49,721 nucleotides of DNA from assembly GCA_016934415.1 (NCBI GenBank), contig JAFGSW010000090.1:1-49721 (forward strand), in the 5' to 3' direction. This document shows positions 16,281-25,800 of this stretch, one piece after another. How positions within the stretch are numbered: the first letter of the stretch is position 1; every line of letters starts with the position of its first letter. The position numbers and the translations under genes were made by a program. Below the pieces are notes generated by a model. That model was not told where the DNA came from. It did not search any database and worked only from the letters and a program-made list of their open reading frames with translations. This DNA is from Spirochaetales bacterium. GTDB taxonomy: Bacteria > Spirochaetota > Spirochaetia > SZUA-6 > RPPD01.

Positions 16281-17159
16281 CTAAATCCGATTACTAGAAA
16301 GCGGTTTCCTCGGCGGCGCGACAGTGTACCTGACTTTTGGAACCCCCAGCGCCATCACCCCCTGCGGCCGGCAACCTCTCGGAATTTTCAGCGCCCGCCG
16401 CAAGAACGGCCCGAGAAGCAGCCTTTCGTGAGCGAAGCCCACCAGGCAGGTACCCAGTCCCTGCGCCTGGGCGGCGAACATGCCGTGAGCGAGGGCAATA
16501 CCTGCGTCCACCTGGGTTTGGTGGGCGTAGGTTCGCCCGGAGAGCACAATCACGCAGGGCGCGTGGTACAAGATGGGATCCTTTCCCGCGGCGGCTTTTT
16601 CCAGGGCATTGAGCAGGCTCCGGTAGAGACCATTGGAGAGCACGCTCCCCTTCCGTTTATGACCGAATGGAATGAGAAAACGCAACAGAATCAGTACGAC
16701 CCGCACTAATTTGAAAAAACTTATAACTTTACTGGAAAAATATTCAATTTTTTCACGAGAAACGATCACCGTAAAATGGAGTCCCTGTTTATTACTGCCG
16801 GTCGGTGAGTAGCGCATGGCATCCAGAATGAATTTCAGGCTCTTTTCCGGAACGTGACGACCGTAGAACCGACGGATCGAGCGGCGCGCCCGCAGGAAAA
16901 GCATCAGATCCCGCGCATGGAGGATTTTCTCCGGCGTATGGATAAGCGGATCCCTTATCGGCTTCTCGGCGTCTTCGTACCTGACGGCGTCCTCCGGGCA
17001 CACTGCGATGCAATGCCCGCAGAGGATGCAGCGCGAGTACGGATCTTCAAATTCCACTACTTTTTTGCCCGGTTTCATGCGGAATAAGTCTTCAGGGCAA
17101 TCGAATACGCATTTTTTACATCGCGTGCATTTTAAATAATCGATTCCTAGTATTTTCAC
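16281..17159 (-). CDS. ferredoxin-nitroreductase fusion protein
   Basis: A 292-residue protein with two parts. Residues 1-60 hold two 4Fe-4S motifs, C11-C14-C17-C21 with P22 and C44-C47-C50-C54 with P55. From about residue 85 follows an FMN-dependent nitroreductase fold beginning RARRSIRRFYGRHVP and containing SPTGSNKQ. The ferredoxin part probably delivers electrons to the flavin; the substrate is unknown. An insert rich in hydrophobic residues (FFKLVRVVLILLRFLIPF) lies mid-chain. The start is GTG with AGGG upstream. Neighbours give no pathway hint. Confidence 0.82.
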   Translation of the reverse strand: MKILGIDYLKCTRCKKCVFDCPEDLFRMKPGKKVVEFEDPYSRCILCGHCIAVCPEDAVRYEDAEKPIRDPLIHTPEKILHARDLMLFLRARRSIRRFYGRHVPEKSLKFILDAMRYSPTGSNKQGLHFTVIVSREKIEYFSSKVISFFKLVRVVLILLRFLIPFGHKRKGSVLSNGLYRSLLNALEKAAAGKDPILYHAPCVIVLSGRTYAHQTQVDAGIALAHGMFAAQAQGLGTCLVGFAHERLLLGPFLRRALKIPRGCRPQGVMALGVPKVRYTVAPPRKPLSSNRI

Positions 17160-17377
17160 TCCGTTCCCTTTCGGCTTTCTCAGCTGTGATGTATTTCACG
17201 TTATAATTTTTTTAGAAATATTAAATTTGATAAATATCTATAATAGCTATATAATTTTATGTGAATATGAAAAAATCTATTCAATGCATTCTATCGTGTT
17301 TACAATATCGAATTAAAATAATCAATTTATAAATAATTCAATAATAAAAGGTTTTGCGGAATATTAGGGGGTGCGCC

Positions 17378-20300
17378 ATGCGCAAGATAATTATTATCGC
17401 TTTCATCCTTTCCAGCGTGCTCGTTCTGAGTACCTGCGACCTGTTCACGCCCGGCTTCGGGAACAACGTGGACCTGAATCCGCCGCTCCTGTTCGTCACC
17501 AGCCACTCCAACGGCTCCTATGTTCACGGGACGATCACGATCAGCGGGAATTTCGAGGAGGACGTGGCCACCGCAAGCATCGAAGTTTCATTCGACAATG
17601 GCGCGACCTACAGCCAGGCCGCCCTCAACCAGCAGGCCCGCACCTGGAGCATCGTCGTGGATACTACTACGATCACCGACGGAGAGCACGACGTGATCTT
17701 CCGTATCACCGACACCTCGAATAAAACGACAAACAAGAGCAGCATGCTCTATTTCGACAACACGCCCCCGCTGGTCGTCATGACGGTTCCTTCAATTTAC
17801 GGCGGCAGCACCGAATACTACGGATTCGTCTCGATCAAAGGCGAAACAGCCGATACCTTCGGTGTCAGCAGCGTTTCGGTGGAAATATGGAATAGCGACA
17901 TGTCAAGTCTTATCTCCACCGAGTCCGCCGACGGCACCGCCAGCTGGTCAATGACCTTCAATAGCGCCGATCCTCTCTATATCCCGCTCGCCGGCAATCT
18001 GAATTTCGTCATACGCGCGGAAGATAAAGCCGGAAATATAAGCACGAAGTATTTCCATTATGCGGATATATATACGGCCAACGGCAATACCGCCATTACG
18101 ATCGACAATATATTCAAATTTTACATAGGTGCCGCGGGCTACGACAGCGGCCCCGTCTATACCTATCTCCAAAGCAACGGGACCACTCCAGTCCTTCTTC
18201 ATTTCGATCAAGACCAGAATAAGCCTTCAATCGAAGTCTACAACCCCGACCAGAATCAATCCCAAGCCGAAAACGTACTCACCAACACCTCGCGTATCAG
18301 CGGCAAGGCGATTGACGGCGACGGCATTGCCGTCAATTCGATACAGGTAAGATTTTTTTACAACGACTACTCACCGGTTGCCGACTGGATTTCCACCGGA
18401 TATCCCTCCCCCAATCCCTCTGTGAATGTCAACTGGTCGTATGTGCTCGACGGAACACTCACCGATGATCCGTACTGGTTGAAAGTCCGTGCCACAGACA
18501 TCGGAACCTATATGCGTGAAACAGATTTTATTGGTTTCACTATTGATACCGGAGCGCCCAATCTCGAGGTGACTCAGCCGACGCAAGGCCAATATCTCAA
18601 TGGCGATTTTACCATCAGCGGGACAGCCAGCGACGCGCAGGGTATTTCCCTTGTCGAAGTCGGCGTGAGCACGGACGGCGGCCTCAACTACACGTTTAAT
18701 AACGCGACTGGTACGACGGCCTGGAGTTACAATGTCACTACAGGCTCTTTCGATGGGTCCATGCTTCTCAAAGTCAGAGCAACGGATAACACGTTTAAGA
18801 CTTCTAATTATAATCTGCAGGTCATCATCGATAAAACAAATCCAACAGCGAGTTTCCTCAACCCGGCCTTCTCCAGCACCGTGAACGGTCTGGTCCTCAT
18901 CCGCGGCACGTCCTCCGACAACACGCAGATCACCAACGCGGAAATCAGGTTGGGAAAGGACGCGACCTGGATTCCGATGAGTAATCTCTACAACTGGGAA
19001 TATGAGATCGATTCGACCAATTACGCCAATCTCACTTATTCAGACGACATGGGTGGCGGCGTGTGGCGGCTCTACATCCACGCCCGGATCACCGACCGGG
19101 CCGGCAATGTCTTCACGAAGGACGATTTCTATTTCCTGATCGACAATGATACTGATAAGCCCCAGGTATCAATCCTCTCTCCTCAATCGGGCGCCACCAT
19201 TGGCGGTTCGACGGTCATGTCGGGCACGGCCATAGACGACGACGGGCTGTACAAGGTCTACATGTGCCTCGACCTGGACAATGACGGTCTCTATACGCAC
19301 ACATATAACCTGAACGGCGACGGCACCACCGGCGGGTCACAGGTCGCCACGGTGGCGGGCCTTCCCATCGGCGACCCGGCCCAGTTGTTCGAAAACGAAG
19401 GCTACTGGTACGAAGTTTCCGGCACCACCCAATGGACCGTCGAACTCAACTCCAATGGAGAACTCTACCACATCAACGGCCAGAACGGAGAGATCACCGC
19501 GCGAGTCATCGCCGTGGACTCCAAGGACGGCGGTTTCAATCCCGACATCAAGGGCAACTATCAGCAGCGTTCCTTCCGCTTCGACGACACCATTCCCGGC
19601 TTCGAGAACATGAGCCACGATTCCAACTCGTTCGTGCGCAAGACCTTCACCCTCACCGGCCGCGCGGTCGACGATCAGCAGGTGGCCAAGGTCGAAATCA
19701 GCTACAACGGCGGGGTCAACTGGACCACCGTCGGCGCGCCGGGGACCACGCCGTACGACTTCAGCATCCCGATCAACACGGAAACGATCAACGGCGGCGT
19801 CTTCGCCGGTTCGTCCGGCATCCTCTACCTGCGCCTGCGCGCCACGGACAATACCGGGTACACCAAGCTCCAACTCATCGACCTTAAGGTGGACAACAGC
19901 TACCCGACGAGCACCTATACGGGGATCCTGGCGGACATCTACGGCTCAACGAACAACTCGTATGTCCAGGGCACCGCGACCGATTCCGGCACAGTGAGCG
20001 GCATCAAGCAGGTGGAAGTGTATTTCATGCGCGGGAGCACCGTGTACAACCCCCGCACCGGCGTCTCCACGACGCTCACGCAAACCGATTTCGGCGACGG
20101 CACGGGTCCTCAATATTATACGACAGACGCCAATTATAAAATCGTCATCGACAATAAATACGAAAACGGCGCCAGCGACCTGGACGGCGACGGATTCATT
20201 GAGACGTTTACGGTCCAGGGCTACGACACCCTCTGGCATACCCAGTTCAATTCTCTCAATATCACCGACGGTTCCGTCGCCATCCATTACGTCGCCGTGG

Positions 20301-22804
20301 ACCTGGCTCTGAACAAGCACCACTACCAGTCGACCGGCTATATCAAGAACTACAAGCCGATCGTCGACAACCTCGACGTGGGAAGCGACGTCGATTTCTC
20401 GAACGTCGTCGACGCCGACGAAAAATACGATTATTCCGGCGCGATTCCGGCCTATTCATCTTCGAACAGGTTCAAGGCGCGCAGTCACGTCTATCTCCAG
20501 GTGACCGCCCATGATCCCGGCGGAACCGTACCCGGCATCACCAATTACGAATTCTTCCACGAAGGCGCGTCCGTTCAATCCGGCGCATCCAACGTGCTGG
20601 ACGCGTACGTGTCCGGATACGCCGCCGGCGACACCTATTTTACCTGCGTCATCACCGACGGGGACAACATCACCACCACCACGAGCACGTTTTGGATCAC
20701 CGTCGACAAGAACGACGCGACCAACCCCACCGTCTCCATTGACGCGTTCGACGCGGACGGGAACCCGGACAACAACATCGTCACGGGGCACATCGAGCTG
20801 CCAGCCGTCAGCAAGTACGACAACGGAATCGCCAACGGCGACGGCACCGACGACGACGCCGACGTGTCCGGCATCATCCTGTTGAACGGCACCGCCTGGG
20901 ACAATTTCTACGTCTCTGATGTCCAACTGACGCTCGACGGCCTCGGCACGAACGTCACGGTCGCGCAATGGAACGGCACCAGCCATACGCTCGAATCGAT
21001 CGCGCCGCTGCCCGGCGGGGCCGTCTTCACGATCATCAACCAGAATATCACCCCCGCCGGCGGACACACGGTTACGTGGAGTTACCGATGGGACACGAGC
21101 ACGGTGACGAACGTGGCCGGCGCCAATAAAAACGCGCTTTTCACCTCGCTCGACGCCGGTAGCCGTACAGGCGTTAATTCCACAAGCTACGACGTCGTGC
21201 CGTACATTACCGGCCTCCTGCGCTCGGTCGGCGCGGAGGGCACCACCCGATCCAAGTATGGGAAATACGTCGTTCGGGAGGGGGCTGCCGAAACGAATTT
21301 GACCATTAACGGCTACAACTTGGCGGAAACCGGCACCAATTGGACGCGCGTGTACCGCACCGCTTCCGACGTGGTGTATGACGAGGTAGCCGCCTCGAAA
21401 ATAACCGCCAATGCCCCCGATTACACGTCACTGACCATCACCGATTTGGCGGACGTGACCCATTCCGGAGTGTTGCGCGTCATGGTGAACGGGGTCGAAG
21501 CCGTCAACAATATCAACGATAACAACCAGACGAACAACAAGGAAGACGACGGAAGCGGTCTCGGCTCAACGCTCTGGAGGGACGACCGTTATTTGCAGGT
21601 CTGGCAGGTGGGCGGCTTCTTCGGCACCGCGGGGCAGAGCGCTAATGGTGAGTATCCTTCCATGGGTATCAATTCCACCGGCACCCTGTACGGGGCGTGG
21701 ATCGACAGGGCCGGCCAGAGACTGTATTACGCTACGCCCGGCGGTGGAAGAACGAGCGCATTCTATATGTACGATCCGCCCGAATTTACGGACATCTATC
21801 TCGATTCCAACAACAACGTCAATATCGCGTTTCTGGCCAACCAGTTCGCCGGAACATGGTCATGCAGTGAGACGAACGATCTTGGATCGATAGCGGGCTG
21901 GGTCAGCGACCGTACCATGCCGACGCAGAGCTCAAGCGGTTTTTCTTCGGATTATATGCAGTTTGAGAAGCTCTGCCACAACCAGATGCTCTTGCAATTC
22001 CAAAGGCCGAGAGTGGTCCGCAACGGCGACAATTTTCACGTCGTCTATTACGACCAGCAATCGTCCTCCGCCAAATACGCCTATGTCGACGTAAATCCGA
22101 CGCCCAATGAGGACGAAATCACAACCTGGGTCAACCTCGACGGCGGCATAGACGGTGACACGCAGACGGTTTCCGATTCTTCACCGGCCAGAAGCGCCTC
22201 CTCCGGGGAATTCATCGATATCGCGTTGGATGAAGACGGATACCCGGTCGTGCTGTACTACGACATATCGACCCAAACCCTGCGGCTCGCGCGGGCCACC
22301 AGCCTCACCCCGACATCGGCCGCCGATTGGCAGAGACAGGAGGTGTTCCAAGCCGGCGATTCGAATAAGCAATACACGGGGAGCTATGTTACGATGAAAT
22401 TCGACGCGACAGGAAATGTTTACGTCGCCTGCTACAACACCTCCAATGGGAATCTCGTCTACCTGTACGCACCCAATGTGGACGGCGCCGATTATAGCTT
22501 CGGCGCCAGCACCACCATCGACTCCGTGGGCGCCGTGGGAGCCTGGGCGGATATCACGCTCAACGGCTCGATTCCCTACATTTCGTACCTGAACACGTCG
22601 ATGGTCGGGACCTTCCTCGGGCTCAAGATCGCCTATTACGATACCGGCAAGGGCGCTTGGGAATACTCGACCCTCCCGCTCAATGTCGCGGTCAAGGACG
22701 GTCGCACGAATATCGAATACGCCAAGGGAGCCGTTTCCTGGACGCTCGCCGTCGGCTACAAGGGCACGAATTTCGATATCGTGTACCTGAAACCTGAGGA
22801 ATAA
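17378..22804 (+). CDS. giant Ig-like repeat lipoprotein with propeller-like C-terminus
   Basis: A 1,808-residue envelope protein. The signal sequence ends VLVLSTC (Cys20, lipobox). Residues from about 30 to 1260 are a ladder of Ig-like units near 100 residues long, with linkers such as DNTPPLVVM and DKTNPTAS and cores of the type ISGTASDAQGISLVEVGVS. Residues around 1270-1375 look like an IPT/TIG-type domain (LTINGYNLAETG). The last 400 residues form sialidase-like repeats such as NFHVVYYDQQSS. AGGGGG precedes the ATG at 17378. A second giant gene follows after 21 bases, so the two are co-transcribed. Adhesion or envelope scaffolding is a guess from architecture. Confidence 0.82.
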   Translation: MRKIIIIAFILSSVLVLSTCDLFTPGFGNNVDLNPPLLFVTSHSNGSYVHGTITISGNFEEDVATASIEVSFDNGATYSQAALNQQARTWSIVVDTTTITDGEHDVIFRITDTSNKTTNKSSMLYFDNTPPLVVMTVPSIYGGSTEYYGFVSIKGETADTFGVSSVSVEIWNSDMSSLISTESADGTASWSMTFNSADPLYIPLAGNLNFVIRAEDKAGNISTKYFHYADIYTANGNTAITIDNIFKFYIGAAGYDSGPVYTYLQSNGTTPVLLHFDQDQNKPSIEVYNPDQNQSQAENVLTNTSRISGKAIDGDGIAVNSIQVRFFYNDYSPVADWISTGYPSPNPSVNVNWSYVLDGTLTDDPYWLKVRATDIGTYMRETDFIGFTIDTGAPNLEVTQPTQGQYLNGDFTISGTASDAQGISLVEVGVSTDGGLNYTFNNATGTTAWSYNVTTGSFDGSMLLKVRATDNTFKTSNYNLQVIIDKTNPTASFLNPAFSSTVNGLVLIRGTSSDNTQITNAEIRLGKDATWIPMSNLYNWEYEIDSTNYANLTYSDDMGGGVWRLYIHARITDRAGNVFTKDDFYFLIDNDTDKPQVSILSPQSGATIGGSTVMSGTAIDDDGLYKVYMCLDLDNDGLYTHTYNLNGDGTTGGSQVATVAGLPIGDPAQLFENEGYWYEVSGTTQWTVELNSNGELYHINGQNGEITARVIAVDSKDGGFNPDIKGNYQQRSFRFDDTIPGFENMSHDSNSFVRKTFTLTGRAVDDQQVAKVEISYNGGVNWTTVGAPGTTPYDFSIPINTETINGGVFAGSSGILYLRLRATDNTGYTKLQLIDLKVDNSYPTSTYTGILADIYGSTNNSYVQGTATDSGTVSGIKQVEVYFMRGSTVYNPRTGVSTTLTQTDFGDGTGPQYYTTDANYKIVIDNKYENGASDLDGDGFIETFTVQGYDTLWHTQFNSLNITDGSVAIHYVAVDLALNKHHYQSTGYIKNYKPIVDNLDVGSDVDFSNVVDADEKYDYSGAIPAYSSSNRFKARSHVYLQVTAHDPGGTVPGITNYEFFHEGASVQSGASNVLDAYVSGYAAGDTYFTCVITDGDNITTTTSTFWITVDKNDATNPTVSIDAFDADGNPDNNIVTGHIELPAVSKYDNGIANGDGTDDDADVSGIILLNGTAWDNFYVSDVQLTLDGLGTNVTVAQWNGTSHTLESIAPLPGGAVFTIINQNITPAGGHTVTWSYRWDTSTVTNVAGANKNALFTSLDAGSRTGVNSTSYDVVPYITGLLRSVGAEGTTRSKYGKYVVREGAAETNLTINGYNLAETGTNWTRVYRTASDVVYDEVAASKITANAPDYTSLTITDLADVTHSGVLRVMVNGVEAVNNINDNNQTNNKEDDGSGLGSTLWRDDRYLQVWQVGGFFGTAGQSANGEYPSMGINSTGTLYGAWIDRAGQRLYYATPGGGRTSAFYMYDPPEFTDIYLDSNNNVNIAFLANQFAGTWSCSETNDLGSIAGWVSDRTMPTQSSSGFSSDYMQFEKLCHNQMLLQFQRPRVVRNGDNFHVVYYDQQSSSAKYAYVDVNPTPNEDEITTWVNLDGGIDGDTQTVSDSSPARSASSGEFIDIALDEDGYPVVLYYDISTQTLRLARATSLTPTSAADWQRQEVFQAGDSNKQYTGSYVTMKFDATGNVYVACYNTSNGNLVYLYAPNVDGADYSFGASTTIDSVGAVGAWADITLNGSIPYISYLNTSMVGTFLGLKIAYYDTGKGAWEYSTLPLNVAVKDGRTNIEYAKGAVSWTLAVGYKGTNFDIVYLKPEE

Positions 22805-22825
22805 GAGGAAAGTGAGGAGCATGAA

Positions 22826-25800
22826 ATGCGTATAAAGATCCTGTTCGCCGTCATCGTCATCCTCGGCCTGGCCGCCGCGACCGGCTTTGCGCAGACGCCG
22901 AAGCCCGCCAAGACGCCGACTCCCACGCCGGCGGTCTCACCACCCCCCTCGCCTTCGCCGGCTCCCGAGGCCGAACCGTTGGTCTCAAAGGACACGCCGG
23001 ATAAAAAACTCAACCAATATCGCAAGGTGTACGGCCGGGAGAACTGGGACTACACGTACGACGTCTCCGACCTCAACAAGGGCACCTACAACATCATCAT
23101 CCAGGCCACGGACAAGGCCGGCAACGTCTATTACAGCACCCCGGTCAACATTCTCATCGATCCGGAAAGCGACCTGCCGGTCGTGAGCTTCACCAACCCG
23201 GTCCCCGAGATGCGGGTGGGCGGCAGCATGCTCAACATCGTCGGGACCTGCACGGACGACGATGCCGTCGCCACGGTGCAGGTGTCCATCGACAAGGGGG
23301 ATTTCAAGGACGCGGAAGGCCAGGATTTCTGGTCGTACAAGCTCCAAACCCAGGGGATGGATGACGGACGCCACGAGATTACAGTGCAGGGAGTCGACGT
23401 CAACGGCGTCGTGGGCAAAGCGGTGACGCGCTCCTTCAATCTCGACACCCACAAACCGCTCACGCAGGTCACGTCCTTCCCGAGCGGCGTTCTCTTGAGC
23501 GGCGCCCGCGACCTTGAGGGCACGGTCCAGGACTTAAACGATATCGCCTCTTTCTATTTCAGCGAGGACAATGGAAAAACATTCACGCCATTGGGCACAT
23601 CGTATAAACGGGAAGAAAAGAAATATTACTTCAAGCTGCGGCTCGACACCACCCGCATGCCTGACGGCCCGCAGGTGTACTGGTTCAAGGGCGTCGACAA
23701 AACGGGCTCCGAGGGCCTGGCCGCCTTCCTCTTCTTCGTCGACAACACCAAACCCGAACTGCAAATCCTCTCCCCCATCAAAGACGAGAAACGCAACGGC
23801 AAATTCTACGTTATCGGAACGGTGCATGACGTGATCGGCGTTGAATCGCTTTCCTACCAGTACCGCGACAAAACCGGCGAGATCAAGCTCCTGCCCGGCA
23901 ACCCGTACTGGTACATGGAGCTGGACACCACTCCGTACGCCGCGACCGAGGAGACCGTGACCTTCACGGTCAAGGATACGGTCGGGAACGTCGTGAAAAC
24001 GCCGTTTAACATCGCGATCGATCAGAACGCGGACAAGCCCGTGGTCGATATCGCCGCGCCCGCGGACAAATCCTCCTCCGGTCCCGACCTCGACGCGTAC
24101 GGGTTCGTCTCCGACGACGACGGAAACGAATCGATCGTCTATACCCTGGACGCCAAGGAGCCCGTCACGCTTCCGGCGAAAGAGGCGTTTTCCTTCCGCC
24201 TCACCGGGCTGGAACCGGGGAAGCACGTTCTCTCAATATACGGCGTGGACGTGAACAAGGTGAAGGGAGACAAGAAAACCGTCGAGTTCAACGTCCTCGG
24301 GACCGCGGCGGTCATCCGTATCCAAAGCATCGCCGTCCAGGGCACCGCCCACCAGTTCTTCCCCGGCTTTGAGGTCGGGCCGTTCGACAAAGCCGTGCTC
24401 AAAGGCACGGTGAGCGAGTACGAAAAGCTCAAGCGGGTGCGCTGGTCGATCGACGGATCGGCGGAAAAGGACGTGAGCCTGCGGTCCGGCTTGGACAAGT
24501 ACACGCGCGACTTCGACCTCGCCCTGCCCGACGCCCTGCCCGCGGGCATCGTCGAGGTGAGGATCACGGCCGTCGACGCGTTCGACCGCACAACCGAACA
24601 TCTGGCCGCCGTGCACGTGACGGACTACGGATCGATTTTCTCAAAGCCCGGCTTCTACCAGGCCGACGCCCGGCTCGATTCGGGCACCGTCGGTCTCACG
24701 GCCGACTATCCGTACGAATGCTTCTTCGTCGGCGACCCGGTGAAGAGCATCGACCTCGAACCGAAGCTCTCCTCGGTGAACGCCCACGCGATGAACGGCC
24801 GGGTGAGCGTCATTCCATTGAGCGACGTGAAAGGCGAGACCGCCCGGATCAAGATCGTCACGGACAACAATGAGACGTTTTACACCGATCCGATCACGTT
24901 CGGTCCCGGGGACTCCTATTTTTCCGAACCGCTGCGCCAGGTGAAGCTCTCGTCCGTCGCCGCCGCCACCGGCCGCGCCGATTTCTATCCCGGCATCACG
25001 ATATCGAGCCCGGACGGCCGGACGAAAATCGAAGGCGCGTGCAATTCCGCGGCGACCCGCGTCGAGGTGAGCTTCGACAACAAGAACTACCGCGGCGCCG
25101 ATTACCGTCGCGCCAACGACAAACCGTCGAGCGTCTTCTCCTTCGACGTGCCGCGCGAGCTCCCCTACGGCTATAACGAAATCTTCCTTCGTCTTTCGGG
25201 CGACAAACAATCCCAGGCCCCGTACCGTTCGTTTTTCTTCAAGATCGATCCTTCCCAGAAACACAACCAGAACGATTCGGGAGTTTATTTCAAGGACGCG
25301 CGGATCGATGCCGACGGTCATGTTCGCCTTTCCAAAGACGCCCCGCTGTACGGGTTCTCGGTCGGACGCGAGATCAAATCCGTCTCCGTCAAACCCGCGA
25401 CCGATCTCGTCAAGGCGAGTTATTCCGGCAACTTCATCACCGTCGAAGCCTCGGGCGAAGGGCAAACCCCGCCGGTGAAAATCGAGGTCGCGATCGTCAA
25501 CAACCTCACCTTCACCTCGCAGGCGTTCGTCTTCGCCACCGATCTCGCGCCTCCCGACGTCCGCATCGTTTCCCCCGCCCCCGGAGATTGGGTGAACAAG
25601 ACCCTCCTCCTCTCGGGCACGGCCAGCGACGGCTCCGGCGTTCAGAGTCTCGAATACCGGATCGGCGCCGGTGGCGATTGGGTGAAGCTCTCGCCGAAGA
25701 GCCCTCCACCAAAAACCGACCGACGGGGGAAACCCACAAAAACCGATGAACCGGCCGATAATTCATTCAGCCAGACAATCGACCTTTCCGGGACCGCGGA

